DNA of 64,000 nt from Tautonia marina (GTDB taxonomy: Bacteria; Planctomycetota; Planctomycetia; Isosphaerales; Isosphaeraceae): contig NZ_WEZF01000006.1 of the NCBI RefSeq assembly GCF_009177065.1, forward strand, positions 62,001 to 126,000, given 5' to 3'. Positions 8,789-18,381 of the stretch are shown here, one piece after another (the stretch's first letter is position 1; each line of letters opens with the position of its first letter). The notes under the pieces are model-generated. The model saw only the letters and a program-made list of their open reading frames with translations. It made no database searches and was not told the origin of the DNA. Both the position numbers and the translations under genes were made by a program.

Positions 8789-9553
8789 TTACCCCTGGAT
8801 GAGTCGAAGGGCATTGCCTTGAGTCAGTGCCTGACGTGAATCGGCATCGAGGACCGACTCACGGAGCTTCAAAACAGCCGATTCGGGCACGAACAACGGA
8901 GCATGCGTTCCGAAGTGGATGCGATCGGAGCCAAGGTTCTCAATCAGGCGATCGATCGCGCCCACCCCTTCCATGGATGCGATCTCGATCGAGATGCTTC
9001 CGGAACCAAGTACCCGCTTCGGATTCAGGCCGAGTATCCGACCCGCATTGAGCAACATGAGTCGAAGCTGGGGCAGCTTCGCCGCGAGGTCGATTACAGG
9101 GTCGAGGTCGACCAGGGTCAACTCCAGGCGGGGATGTTTGGTCCGCGGGTCCTCCATTTGAACGGCGATCTGGACAACCAACGATCGTGTCGCCGCCGCC
9201 GCGAGCAATTCGGCGACGACGGGATCGGAGAGCGCATATCCGTGAAGGTCGGGGTGGAGTCGGATTCCCGGCATCCGGTGGACCTCTTGGCAACGCCGGA
9301 GGTCCTCGGACCAGTCGGGAAGCGTGGGATTGATTGCGCCGAACGGAAGATAGAGGCCGTCGCCGAATCGCTCGCACATCTCCGAGAGCCGCACGTTGAC
9401 CGCGGCGATGTCTCGGTGGAGCAGGGCATCGAGATGACCGACCCAGGCCCTTTCGATGCCGAGCGATCGGAGCCGTCGGGCCAGGGACCGCGGGTCATCG
9501 AGCGGAAGGCGTCGGAACGGCCAGTGGCCGAGGGAAGCGTTGGTGTCGATCAC
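8789..9553 (-). CDS. Amidohydrolase-2-family protein, metal-ligand degenerate
   Basis: A 254-aa TIM-barrel protein of the amidohydrolase-related family. It starts at GTG 9553, overlapping the stop of the upstream gene by 4 nt (GTGA), so the two are translationally coupled. Motifs AINPTLPDW, GIRLHPDLHGY and HFGTHAPLF match the beta-strand ends of the family. The N-terminal HxH metal pair is replaced by DTNASLGHWPFRRL, so ordinary two-metal hydrolysis is doubtful. It may be the non-catalytic or altered partner of the neighbouring paralogue. Confidence 0.8.
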   Translation of the reverse strand: MIDTNASLGHWPFRRLPLDDPRSLARRLRSLGIERAWVGHLDALLHRDIAAVNVRLSEMCERFGDGLYLPFGAINPTLPDWSEDLRRCQEVHRMPGIRLHPDLHGYALSDPVVAELLAAAATRSLVVQIAVQMEDPRTKHPRLELTLVDLDPVIDLAAKLPQLRLMLLNAGRILGLNPKRVLGSGSISIEIASMEGVGAIDRLIENLGSDRIHFGTHAPLFVPESAVLKLRESVLDADSRQALTQGNALRLIQG

Positions 9554-10389
9554 GGGTTCAGCCCCTTGGCCGAAAGGATCGGCGTTAGCAAACGCCGGAG
9601 ATTTCCGCCGAAGATGGCGCGGCGGTCTTCCTCGGTCAACTCAGCACCGAGCACCTTGGCCAATTGCGAGGCAAAACTCCGCCCCCCGGCATCGCTTCCA
9701 TACAGGACGCGAGCGGCGCCCAGCTCCCGCACGGCCATCTCGACGAAACCTGCGGTGGGATCGGACCCGGCAAGATCGATCGAGATGTCTGGATAAGGAC
9801 GAACGATCCGAATGCCTCGCTCCCAGTCTCCTCCCGTGTGCCCACAGATCAAGGGTGTCCCGGGGAACCGCTTCGAAAGCATGACCAGATCCTCGGGCGA
9901 TGATTCCCCCGGCAGGTTCCCCTCGGCCTTGAGCCAGGTGTGCTGGAAGATCAAGCCGTTCAAGTCATGAGTAAGCTGGATGATGGGGTCGATCGCCGGA
10001 TCGGAACAACGGCGAGCCACCCAGAGCTTGATCCCGACCATTGGACCGTCGCGCACACACCGTTTGATCTCGTCGAGGCTTGTCTCAACGTGCGCCGGGC
10101 TGACATAGGCGAGTCCCAGAGCGCGATCATTCCAATGAGTGAGTGCCTCAAGCACCTGATCATTTTGGCGTCGGAGGTCGTCGACGGTTGGATCGGTGGC
10201 CCAGGGGAAGCCCATGAAGACAAGAAGACGCTCAATTCCCATCCGGTCGGCGAAGGCGATCAACTGGGCCATTCGCTCGCTCGGCGTCCGACCATCAACA
10301 CCAGAGAGGTGGCAATGCAGATCCCAGACGCGGTACGAGGACGGATCCAGTACGGTCGTTGCCTGATCCGTCGCAAGGCGAGGTCGCAT
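9550..10389 (-). CDS. Amidohydrolase-2-family metal-dependent hydrolase
   Basis: A 279-aa TIM-barrel hydrolase. Unlike its downstream neighbour it keeps the metal-binding motif DLHCHLSG at the N-terminus, a histidine in IFQHTWLKAEG, another in LICGHTGGDW and an aspartate in VLYGSDAGGRS, which together form a typical amidohydrolase-2 site. The substrate is unknown; family members decarboxylate or hydrolyse small carboxylic or cyclic compounds. It forms an operon with the degenerate paralogue and lies 24 bp below the large dehydrogenase gene, on the same strand. Confidence 0.86.
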   Translation of the reverse strand: MRPRLATDQATTVLDPSSYRVWDLHCHLSGVDGRTPSERMAQLIAFADRMGIERLLVFMGFPWATDPTVDDLRRQNDQVLEALTHWNDRALGLAYVSPAHVETSLDEIKRCVRDGPMVGIKLWVARRCSDPAIDPIIQLTHDLNGLIFQHTWLKAEGNLPGESSPEDLVMLSKRFPGTPLICGHTGGDWERGIRIVRPYPDISIDLAGSDPTAGFVEMAVRELGAARVLYGSDAGGRSFASQLAKVLGAELTEEDRRAIFGGNLRRLLTPILSAKGLNP

Positions 10390-10413
10390 GAGCGCGGCTC
10401 CGTTCGTCTGGGG

Positions 10414-13400
10414 TCAGAGGGTCTGAAGCCGGAGCAAGAAGGCAATCAGGTCGGCCATTTCGTTCGGACTGATTTCTTTCTCCAGACCTTCGGGCATGAG
10501 TGATCGTCCGGTCGAGGAAAGTTCCTCGATGTCGACTCGCAGCAGGGTTTCCTGCTCGCCCTCGGCTCGAAGAAGTGTCAGCGACGCGGCGGATTCCGAC
10601 GCGATCATTCCGGAGGTGACGCGGCCATCTCGCAACGCGACAAGGTAATCGACCGCATCGGGGGCCACTTCCCGGTTCGGATCGAGAATATGCGTGAGCA
10701 GCTCGTCCGGAGTTCTGCGTGAGACCGAGACGAGGTTTGGCCCGACCGCATGCCCGGCGTCTCCCAGACGATGACAGGAGACACATGTTCGATCAAAAAC
10801 AGCTTGGCCCCGTTCCGCATCACCGGGGGTCTCCAGCGCGGCAAGGTAGCGGGCCAGAACCTCGGGAGCCGGACCTCCTTGCGAACGGTCGAAAAACTGA
10901 GAGGCCCGGTCCCGGACCGATGCGTTTCGGCTCCTGAGCAGGGCAGAGCGGCTCGACTGAGGGATCTGCCCGGCGGGAATCTGCTCCGACTCGATCGCAT
11001 CCACGAGCGCTTCGGCCCAGATCGGACGCGCGGTCAGTGCAGAGAGAATCGCGGCTCTGACGCTCGGAGTCGCAGTGCTCCAGCCGGAGAGGAGCAGGGG
11101 GGCCACCTCGGGTTCATTTCCGAATCGGGACAGAGTGGTAATGGCGGCGAGGCGAACTTCGACCGGCTCGTCTGGGCCGACCAGGCGAGGGAGTTGCTCG
11201 GCCGCCTCCTCGAATGGTCGATGCGCAAGCAGCTCAACGGCCAGGGCCCGATCGGCGGGAGCCATCTCACGATCGGTCAGCGCTCGACGGGACCTGGCAA
11301 GCCATTGATCACGCATGTTGGAGGCTTCGCCAGCCACATCCACCGCGAACAAACTCGATCCGCGTCGGAGCAGCCCATCACCGAGCCTCATGGCGATCTG
11401 GGATTGTGCCTGAGACTGAAGACCATGCGATTGAGCCAGCGTGTCCAGCGCGATCGCGGCCTCCTGATCCGTCAGACCTGCTCCGATGGCAAAGGCGAGG
11501 GGATCAAGGATCGCTCGGAGCGTTGAGGTGTCTCCCGGCCAGGGTTCACGCAGCAAGGCCTGGAAGACTTCAGTGGGTTGAGCACCGGCGGACGCGAGGA
11601 CGGCGGATCGCATCCACGGGTCATCATGGTCGTGTCGCGCAATGCGAGCCAGGATGTTCGGAACGCTTGGGTCATCAATGCCACCCAGCGCCAGCGCGAT
11701 TCGGAATCGGACACGAGCGTCGGGTTGATCGTCAAGGTGAAGCAGGAAGGATCGGAGTGGTTCCGAATCGTCCAGGCGGGTTGTGGCAATGGCCACGAGA
11801 TGTTCACGGACCCGGTCTGCGTCCTTGTGCTCGCGATCGAATCCGTCAATCAATGCGTCATCGTCGAGAGCTCCCAGCCCTTCGAGCGACCAGAGGGCGT
11901 GAACCCGGCCAATCGCGGAATTGCTGTGCAGCAAGATTTGCTTCAGAGGTTCAATTGCAGCCGTGTCTTGACGTTCGAAAATCAGGCGGTGGGCCGTTTC
12001 TCGATGCCAGGCGTTCGGGTGTTCGAGAAGTTGAACGAGTTCAGTCGTGGGCGCTGTGCTCAGGTTCGGGGTCGGGCGGGGCTGGAAGTCGGCAGGAACG
12101 AGCCGGTAGATTCGGCCTCGGTCATCGCCGCTGCGCAGGTTGAGCCGACTTCGGATGTCGTCGGGAATCGACCAGGGATGTTCAATGGTTTCCCGATACA
12201 TGTCGAGCACGACCAACGATCCGTCGGGAGCATTCACGAAGTTGACGGGGCGGAACCAGGTATCGGTCGAGGCAACCGACTCGACCCCTTTCTCGGCACG
12301 GCTCGCGGTGAAGGTCACGCCCTGTGGTTGAACCGTCATGCGATGGATGAGGTTATTGGCAACCTCACCCAGGATGAGGTTCCCCCGATACGATTCTGGA
12401 AACGCGTCTCCGCGGAGCGAGGTAATCCCGCTGGAGGAGGTCAGGTAACCTGCGCCGACCAGTTCGCTCTGAGGCAGCACTTTCCCCACCTCGACCCATC
12501 GCCTCGCCCGTAATTCCCGCCACGGCTCGGCTGGGCTGATTCGGTGCATGATGATCGTATCGCCGGCCTCAGCCACGTCGTGTAGGGGGGTGGGTAAGGG
12601 AAGCAACGGGTTGCGGGACAGATCGCGGTCGGGCAAGACGACATGTTGCGCCGGGTTTCGAATGTTGCAAAGGAAGCGATTGCCCCAGTCGTCGAACGTG
12701 TTTCCGAACCGTGCCCCGCCACTGATGGGTTCGAAGGTGAGCGAGCGTGGATCGAATCGAAAATCGCTTCGGAGCAAGGGGATCGTCTCGGCTTCGCCCT
12801 CGGGACGTTCCGCGCGGCGAATTTGACCACCGTTGCTGGAACCGGCGCCGTAGATCCGGTGGTCGAGCCCCCAGATCAGGTTATTCATCACTGCTTGAAT
12901 ATTGTATTTTCGGAATCCCGTGAAAATGCGTTCACGAACATCGGCCCGGTGATCGCCGTCGGTGTCCTTCAAGTACCAGAGGTCGGGCGTGGCCGCGACG
13001 AAGATTCCACCACGCCACGGCGCAATGCCTGTGGGCCACGAGAGCCCCTCGGCGAACAGGTGTGACTCGTCAAAGATGCCGTCGCCGTTTTGATCGATCA
13101 GAAGTCGTACCCGACCGATCGGCGGATCGCCGGTGTTCTCCTGAAACGGTTGATCGTTCGCTTGTTCCACGTGGGGATAATCGGCCATCTCGGCGACGAA
13201 GAGTCGTCCCTGGGCATCGAATGCACCGGCCACGGGATCGAGAACCAAGGGCTCGGCAGCAAGCAACTCCATGCGGAGCCCGTTGCTCGTCTGAAAGGAC
13301 GTCATGGTCTCCTCGGGTTCCAGGGGTTCGAATCGAGGGAGGGCACTCTCCTCTTGGGGAGATTCAATCGCCCTCCCCTGAACGATCGGAACCACGAGAC

Positions 13401-13461
13401 CGACGAGGATCAGGCAAAGCCAGGTACGAATCACCGCGAAGCCTCTGTCGAAACGATTCAT
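10414..13461 (-). CDS. PVC-type membrane-bound dehydrogenase with HEAT repeats and C-terminal heme-binding domain
   Basis: A 1,015-aa exported protein. After a signal segment (about residues 9-30) comes a PVC-superfamily dehydrogenase beta-propeller domain, with blades marked by DAQGRLFVAEMADYPH, DQNGDGIFDESHLF and APDGSLVVLDMYRE. HEAT-like repeats fill about residues 470-860. A c-type cytochrome domain near residue 890 carries the heme motif CVSCH, followed by VGPNL and the domain ending in SLMPEGLEKEIS. The reaction is unknown; such proteins are thought to oxidise sugars or alcohols outside the cytoplasm and pass electrons to the heme. ATG 13461 chosen; no strong ribosome-binding site is visible. 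Confidence 0.9.
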   Translation of the reverse strand: MNRFDRGFAVIRTWLCLILVGLVVPIVQGRAIESPQEESALPRFEPLEPEETMTSFQTSNGLRMELLAAEPLVLDPVAGAFDAQGRLFVAEMADYPHVEQANDQPFQENTGDPPIGRVRLLIDQNGDGIFDESHLFAEGLSWPTGIAPWRGGIFVAATPDLWYLKDTDGDHRADVRERIFTGFRKYNIQAVMNNLIWGLDHRIYGAGSSNGGQIRRAERPEGEAETIPLLRSDFRFDPRSLTFEPISGGARFGNTFDDWGNRFLCNIRNPAQHVVLPDRDLSRNPLLPLPTPLHDVAEAGDTIIMHRISPAEPWRELRARRWVEVGKVLPQSELVGAGYLTSSSGITSLRGDAFPESYRGNLILGEVANNLIHRMTVQPQGVTFTASRAEKGVESVASTDTWFRPVNFVNAPDGSLVVLDMYRETIEHPWSIPDDIRSRLNLRSGDDRGRIYRLVPADFQPRPTPNLSTAPTTELVQLLEHPNAWHRETAHRLIFERQDTAAIEPLKQILLHSNSAIGRVHALWSLEGLGALDDDALIDGFDREHKDADRVREHLVAIATTRLDDSEPLRSFLLHLDDQPDARVRFRIALALGGIDDPSVPNILARIARHDHDDPWMRSAVLASAGAQPTEVFQALLREPWPGDTSTLRAILDPLAFAIGAGLTDQEAAIALDTLAQSHGLQSQAQSQIAMRLGDGLLRRGSSLFAVDVAGEASNMRDQWLARSRRALTDREMAPADRALAVELLAHRPFEEAAEQLPRLVGPDEPVEVRLAAITTLSRFGNEPEVAPLLLSGWSTATPSVRAAILSALTARPIWAEALVDAIESEQIPAGQIPQSSRSALLRSRNASVRDRASQFFDRSQGGPAPEVLARYLAALETPGDAERGQAVFDRTCVSCHRLGDAGHAVGPNLVSVSRRTPDELLTHILDPNREVAPDAVDYLVALRDGRVTSGMIASESAASLTLLRAEGEQETLLRVDIEELSSTGRSLMPEGLEKEISPNEMADLIAFLLRLQTL

Positions 13462-13496
13462 GGTGAAATGCAAATTCAATCACGAACAAGGGGCCA

Positions 13497-13532
13497 TGCT
13501 TCGAAGGCGTTGTCCCTTGCGTCTTCGAAGCA
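13497..13532 (-). terminator. Hairpin downstream of the 1,191-aa dehydrogenase gene
   Basis: A perfect 10-bp inverted repeat (TGCTTCGAAG at 13497-13506, CTTCGAAGCA at 13523-13532) lies in the 95-bp gap between two genes on the minus strand. There is no T tract, so it may be a processing site or weak terminator. Confidence 0.4.
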
Positions 13533-13556
13533 AGCTCGCCAAAGGAGTCCCTGTGA

Positions 13557-16500
13557 CTAATTGGCGAGTGGCTGAGTGCTGCGCAGGTAGGCGAACAGGT
13601 CGCGAACTTGCTGATCGGAGAGGGGATCGAGCAGACCTGTCGGCATCACCGATTGCGGGACACCCTTGAACTCCTCGATTTCGTCTCGAAGCAGGATTTC
13701 GTTTCGCCCGTCGGCCCCTCGAAGGACGACGACGCGATCATCTTCGGCCACCAGGAAACCGGTCGCGATTCGGCCGTCGAGCAAGAGCGCGAGATACGTT
13801 TCGTAACCCTCTCGGATTTCTGAGCTCGGGTCGGCCACGGCTACCAGCATCGATCGGAGATCGTCGCGTTGATAACTCGTGAGGTTCGGGCCGACATCGC
13901 CCCCTTCGTCGAACAGCGTGTGACACTTGCCGCAATGCTCGAGGTACAGTTCCTTGCCCGTGTAAGGGTTTCCGGTCCCCGAGGCAAGCAGCCCCTCAAG
14001 CCGTTCGAATTCGCCTCGGAATTGCTCGGCCGAGGCGGTTTCGATGTCTCCCCAGACCTCTCGGACGGACGCGGCCAGCTCGGGGTCGTCCAGCAGGAGG
14101 ATGGATCGGACCGTCGATTCAGGGACGAGGTTTCGATCCATCGTGCCCGACGCAAGCGCGTCAAGAAATGCGGATGCGAAGCTGCGTCGGGCAGCAAGCA
14201 CGGCCTGAGCGGCCTCGCGGGCCTCTGGTGGGAACTGGTCGTGCAATCGAATCAGGGTCTGAGCGATTTCTGGGGAGTCGAACGGTCTCAACGCCGAGAT
14301 CGCGGCGGCTCGAATCGCATCGGGGCCTTCGGTCGAGGCGATGTCCAGAAGGGTTGGCAGTCCTCGGCGCTCACGGATCTCTCCGATTGTTCGGATCAAC
14401 TCCAGGCGAATCGCCTGGTCGGTGTCGGGATTCGCGATGAGCCGAAGAGCCTCGGCCACTGCTTGATCGTCTCCCTGGCGAACGCGGAGGGGGAGTGAGC
14501 CTCCTCCCGAGGCCGCAATTGCCTGGACGAGTCGATCCGGCAATACGGACAGAGATCGCCCCTCGAACGCCGCCTCGAATCCGTTCATCAGCAGTTTGGC
14601 ATGGCCCTTCGTTGGGGCTTGTTCCAGCAAGCTGGCGCAGGCGACGAGATCAGCCCGCGATCCTGCCTGGGCAAAGCGTCGCATCAGACGTTCCGTGATC
14701 GTTTGAGCAACGATCGTCTCGTCCCAGAGTCCGGGTTCCTTGAACAGGGCAAGAATCGCGTCAGGGTCCTCGCCGATCTTCGTTTCGATGGCCCACCAGA
14801 GCAAGAGTGGGAGGTGGGGGTCCGTGGCGTCCTCGGCCCGTGTCAGGAGGGCTCGAACGATCGGCAGCGCCTGATTCGCCGGAAGGCGTCGGGCAGAACA
14901 GGCAAGTTGGCTGCGGACCTCAACATAAGGCTCCCGGCTGGCCAGATCCGCCAGGGCATTGGCCAGGTCATCCCCGACCTCGAAATCGTCGCACATCAGG
15001 CGAACGGTCCAGGCCCGAACGTAGGGGTCCGGGTGGTCGATCAAGGCGATCCCCGTGGACTCGTCGAGGCCCCCGCACAGATTCAAAGCCCAAAGCAATT
15101 CCAGCGAACGGTCCTCCGCCCCACCCTCACGCAACTGAGATCGAAGACCGGGGATCAAGGATTCATCCCTTCGATCGCCGAGGAGGCGTAACGCCTCGCG
15201 ACGGAACCAACGGTTGGGGTGGTCGAGCACACCGATCAGTTCCTCCCCTGACAGTTCTGCGAGGTTGAACGGAACGCGCGGCTCGATCTCGCCGGGAAAC
15301 CGGCCGGGAGGTGCGTCGGCGGCCCGAAGGCGGTAGACCCGTCCGTTCGTCTTGTCGACCCGGCCGGCGTAGTGGCTGCTGTGGTCGATCCGCTGTTCAT
15401 ACATGTCGGAGATGTAGAGCGCGCCATCCGGACCAAGCGTGATTGCGACGGGGCGGAACCAGGGGTCTTCGGTCGTCAGGGGACGGTCAAGGTCCTTCGA
15501 TTGGAAGGTCGAGCCGTTGGGCGTGACGTCGCTCATCACGATTTGCCCCTGGAGCGGCTCGACACCGAACAGCTTGCCCCGATAGGGCTCCGGCAAGGCC
15601 CCCCCTTCGGCGAACACGAAGTTGTGGGTGAAGCGCGGGACGCTGTGGTGCGCCATCGGCAGGAAGTAACCGAACGTGTAAGGGTTCGAGAGGGCCCCGT
15701 GCTTGGTGAACCCTTTCTGGTAGTACCCCCCCTGGACGTAATGGAAGCCTCTCGTGTCGCCGCCGTTGTGACCGGAGTAAACCCGACCGTGGGCGTCGAG
15801 CTCGACCCCGTGGGTGTTGCCGCCGCCCTCGGCGAAGATCTCATAGCGTCTGGTTTCGGGATGATAGCGCCAGATGAGCTGGCCCATCGAGTGAACGATC
15901 GCCTCGTCCGGATCTCCGGGTCGTCGAATGCGACCGGTGACGGTGCTCCCCTGCGCTCCGTAGAGCCAGCCGTCGGGACCCCAGCAAAGGTTACTGGCGA
16001 TGGAGTGGCTATCTTCCAGACCGAAGCCCTCCAGGTGGACTTCTGGGTCGCCGTCGGGCACGTCGTCGCCGTCTCGGTCAGGGTAGAACAGCAAGTAAGG
16101 GGGATTGAGCACCCAGACCCCTCCGCGTCCCCGGGCGATCGACGTGGCAAGGTTCAGGTTGTCGAGGAAGACGGAGTGCTGGTCGTACTGGCCGTCGCCG
16201 TCCGTGTCTTCGTGGATCGAGATGCGGTCGATGCCCGGCGTGCCGTGCGGAGGAGGCAACGGGGTCCGGTCGTAAACCGTTCGCAGGAACTTATCGCGGC
16301 TCACCATCGTCAGGCCGGCCGGCTCGGGATACTGGCGATACTCGACCACCCACATCCGGCCTCGCTCGTCGAACGACACCTGAAGCGGCTGCGCGATGAT
16401 CGGATCAGCCACCGCCAGATCGACCGCAAGCCCCTCGGCCACCTCGAAGGCCTCTCGCGCGACCTCGGGAGCAAGCGGCGCCGTATCCCCTTTGCGAAGG

Positions 16501-17132
16501 CGGAGATAGGAGTCAAGATCGTCGAATTGATCGACGCGGTTGTACGAGGCGTCACTGCTCAGGACGGGCCCAAGCGCCCAGGAGGGATCATCACCGGCCC
16601 GGTACTCCCAGGGGCCTTCCATCTTGATCGCCTCGCCCCCTTCGGCGTCAAAAAGCGTGGGGGCGGCCACCGCGAAGTTACTTCGGCCATCGGAGTAGTA
16701 GACTCGGACGGCGATCACGTTCACCTGGCCGGGCTGAACCACTCCTTCGGGAATCCGGTAACGGCCCGATTCCCCAAGGCCGCTCCGATAATTCGGCGGA
16801 AAGGTTCCCGCCGCCCCGACCTGCACGCCATTGATGAAGGCCGCGCGGGCGTCGTCGACCGGCTCGACGTGCAGTTCGAGCGATCGCCCCTTCCAGTCGT
16901 TCGGAACCAGGACCGAGGCACGATACCAGGCGAAGCCGTCCCGGCCCGAGCTGGTTCCCTCGGCAGGGCGCACGCGAGGCGGTTCCTTCCAGGTGTCGGG
17001 GATGGGAACGTTTCGCCAGGCGTCGGGCGCATCGGCTTGAGGAATCGGTCCTGCCTGGACCAGGGCGATTGCGGCCAGGACCGCCATCGCAGGGCCCGCA
17101 ACCCACCCGAGCACTCCAGATCGTCTCTGCAT
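13557..17132 (-). CDS. PVC-type membrane-bound dehydrogenase with N-terminal jelly-roll domain, HEAT repeats and cytochrome c domain
   Basis: A 1,191-aa exported protein. Order: signal peptide (to about residue 27), a beta-sandwich of the sugar-binding/glycosidase N-terminal type (DGFAWYRASVLVPNDWKG and FINGVQVGAAG), PVC dehydrogenase propeller (about 210-640; DERGRMWVVEYRQYPEP, CWGPDGWLYGAQGS, GPDGALYISDMYEQ), HEAT repeats, and a C-terminal c-type heme domain with CGKCH near residue 1066 and VGPNLTSYQ after it. The beta-sandwich suggests carbohydrate recognition. Start ATG 17132; 28 further upstream codons read as non-signal sequence. It is a paralogue of the next minus-strand gene (10414-13461). 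Confidence 0.9.
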   Translation of the reverse strand: MQRRSGVLGWVAGPAMAVLAAIALVQAGPIPQADAPDAWRNVPIPDTWKEPPRVRPAEGTSSGRDGFAWYRASVLVPNDWKGRSLELHVEPVDDARAAFINGVQVGAAGTFPPNYRSGLGESGRYRIPEGVVQPGQVNVIAVRVYYSDGRSNFAVAAPTLFDAEGGEAIKMEGPWEYRAGDDPSWALGPVLSSDASYNRVDQFDDLDSYLRLRKGDTAPLAPEVAREAFEVAEGLAVDLAVADPIIAQPLQVSFDERGRMWVVEYRQYPEPAGLTMVSRDKFLRTVYDRTPLPPPHGTPGIDRISIHEDTDGDGQYDQHSVFLDNLNLATSIARGRGGVWVLNPPYLLFYPDRDGDDVPDGDPEVHLEGFGLEDSHSIASNLCWGPDGWLYGAQGSTVTGRIRRPGDPDEAIVHSMGQLIWRYHPETRRYEIFAEGGGNTHGVELDAHGRVYSGHNGGDTRGFHYVQGGYYQKGFTKHGALSNPYTFGYFLPMAHHSVPRFTHNFVFAEGGALPEPYRGKLFGVEPLQGQIVMSDVTPNGSTFQSKDLDRPLTTEDPWFRPVAITLGPDGALYISDMYEQRIDHSSHYAGRVDKTNGRVYRLRAADAPPGRFPGEIEPRVPFNLAELSGEELIGVLDHPNRWFRREALRLLGDRRDESLIPGLRSQLREGGAEDRSLELLWALNLCGGLDESTGIALIDHPDPYVRAWTVRLMCDDFEVGDDLANALADLASREPYVEVRSQLACSARRLPANQALPIVRALLTRAEDATDPHLPLLLWWAIETKIGEDPDAILALFKEPGLWDETIVAQTITERLMRRFAQAGSRADLVACASLLEQAPTKGHAKLLMNGFEAAFEGRSLSVLPDRLVQAIAASGGGSLPLRVRQGDDQAVAEALRLIANPDTDQAIRLELIRTIGEIRERRGLPTLLDIASTEGPDAIRAAAISALRPFDSPEIAQTLIRLHDQFPPEAREAAQAVLAARRSFASAFLDALASGTMDRNLVPESTVRSILLLDDPELAASVREVWGDIETASAEQFRGEFERLEGLLASGTGNPYTGKELYLEHCGKCHTLFDEGGDVGPNLTSYQRDDLRSMLVAVADPSSEIREGYETYLALLLDGRIATGFLVAEDDRVVVLRGADGRNEILLRDEIEEFKGVPQSVMPTGLLDPLSDQQVRDLFAYLRSTQPLAN

Positions 17133-17181
17133 CGCTGATCCATCCCCGCTCGTTGACGTCTCGGGACGCTGCCCAACGGGC

Positions 17182-17204
17182 AGGGCGTGTCCTGGACACG
17201 CCCT
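17182..17204. terminator. Hairpin between PEP-CTERM gene and dehydrogenase gene
   Basis: AGGGCGTGT (17182-17190) and ACACGCCCT (17196-17204) form a perfect 9-bp stem with a 5-nt loop. It lies 50 bp upstream of the dehydrogenase start and downstream of the PEP-CTERM gene. No T run follows, so the assignment is tentative. Confidence 0.35.
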
Positions 17205-17323
17205 CCTGTTGAACAATTGAGGGTAGGGGATGGATCGCTCGTTGAAAAGAGGCAGGCAGTCAGGAGGTCGCCCCCGCAGCCGATCGACGGCCTCTCCTCA
17301 ACCCGATTCGAGCATCACAAACG

Positions 17324-17367
17324 CCGGCCGTGCCCGATCGCCACAACGGGCAATCGAACACGGCCGG
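17324..17367 (-). terminator. Hairpin just after the PEP-CTERM gene
   Basis: CCGGCCGTG (17324-17332) pairs with CACGGCCGG (17359-17367) across a 26-nt loop, starting 27 bp past the PEP-CTERM stop. The long loop and lack of a T run make it only a possible terminator. Confidence 0.35.
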
Positions 17368-17394
17368 AATGTTGAAGAACGCTTTGCTCACGGT

Positions 17395-18108
17395 TTAGCG
17401 AGACGTTTGCCGTCGACGCTTCCAGGCGAACGAGCAGCCTCCCAGTCCCAGCACGGCCCAGAGGGCGATCGAGGCCGGCTCGGGAATTGGTACCTGAGGA
17501 CTCGGGCGGCCTCCCCCGAGGATCGGCCCTGGAACTTCAGGAGTTGTGGGAGGGATAATCGGAACCTCGGGATTGGTGGGAACCGTGACCGGCGGCATCG
17601 GCAGCGGGCTCTGATTCCGGACCAGGCGGTCCCGTTCGAGCGCAGGGCCGATGAACGGGTGATTCCGATCGAACCGGGTTGGATTCAGGTTCCGCCGCCA
17701 TCTCAGGTAATCGAGGGTACTCGACTCCGCCAGCAATCCCGAGACATCGGGCACCAGCAGCACGTCGAGGAATTGAGGACGGGGAACGCGGGCCAATCCC
17801 TGTTCCAGGGCTCGGGCAAAAAAGGCCTCCTGCCTCTGGAAGGCCTGGGAGTTCAGGATCGAGGCACTCCGAAGCTGCACGGATTGAGCTCGAGCAGCAA
17901 GCGCGTCTGCCCGCAGCGTTCCCGCGTTCGGCGAGAGAAGAGCCTGTTGGGCTGCGGTCTGAGCCGCGACGACCTGGGCTCGATCCGAGATCGGACCGGC
18001 CTGGGAGAGCGTCGGGGCCAGGGCCAGGGTCAGCGCGGCGAGGATCGCCAGCCGACCGAGGCAAGGCGGCCGTTTCAACCGCCCAAGATTTCTGCGAGTC
18101 GTATCCAT
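17395..18108 (-). CDS. PEP-CTERM sorting-domain protein
   Basis: A 237-aa exported protein of unknown function. Residues about 19-37 form a signal peptide ending in LSQA. The middle is Ala/Gln-rich helix, followed by a Pro/Val/Thr-rich spacer. The C-terminus is a textbook PEP-CTERM tail: PEPAS, a hydrophobic helix (IALWAVLGLGG), then KRRRQ. Such proteins are cleaved and processed by an exosortase-type enzyme, usually together with exopolysaccharide production. No exosortase gene is in this window. It lies next to another surface protein with a different planctomycete N-terminal signal. Confidence 0.88.
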   Translation of the reverse strand: MDTTRRNLGRLKRPPCLGRLAILAALTLALAPTLSQAGPISDRAQVVAAQTAAQQALLSPNAGTLRADALAARAQSVQLRSASILNSQAFQRQEAFFARALEQGLARVPRPQFLDVLLVPDVSGLLAESSTLDYLRWRRNLNPTRFDRNHPFIGPALERDRLVRNQSPLPMPPVTVPTNPEVPIIPPTTPEVPGPILGGGRPSPQVPIPEPASIALWAVLGLGGCSFAWKRRRQTSR

Positions 18109-18290
18109 GACGAACCCACCAGTCTGGCTCCGGTCCAGTACGAATGCCGGTCGAGCACTATGCCAGATTTCCTTCCTGGCACAATGGGAATATCGGAGGG
18201 CGGGACGCCGGGCTTGAAATGATCAGCCGGGTTGGTGCGATTCATCGGGAGTTTTTCCTTATTCCGTCAACCCCATTTTTGCGCGTCTGA

Positions 18291-18351
18291 GAACCGAGGT
18301 GGAAACAGGCCCGCGCCGTCCTGAATTCAGGGACGACACGGGCCTCGGTTC
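18291..18351. terminator. Large hairpin after the LEPR-XLL protein gene
   Basis: GAACCGAGG (18291-18299) pairs perfectly with CCTCGGTTC (18343-18351). Between them GCCCG/CGGGC-type and CGTCC-TGAATTCA-GGACG elements can extend the fold. It starts 31 bp beyond the stop of the LEPR-XLL gene. No T run. Confidence 0.45.
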
Positions 18352-18381
18352 CGCAAGGGGGACCTCATCTGAGAACCCGAC

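Noticed and set aside
15372-17138. A 588-codon open frame on the plus strand
   Set aside because: Antisense to the 1,191-aa dehydrogenase; composition and lack of motifs point to a shadow.
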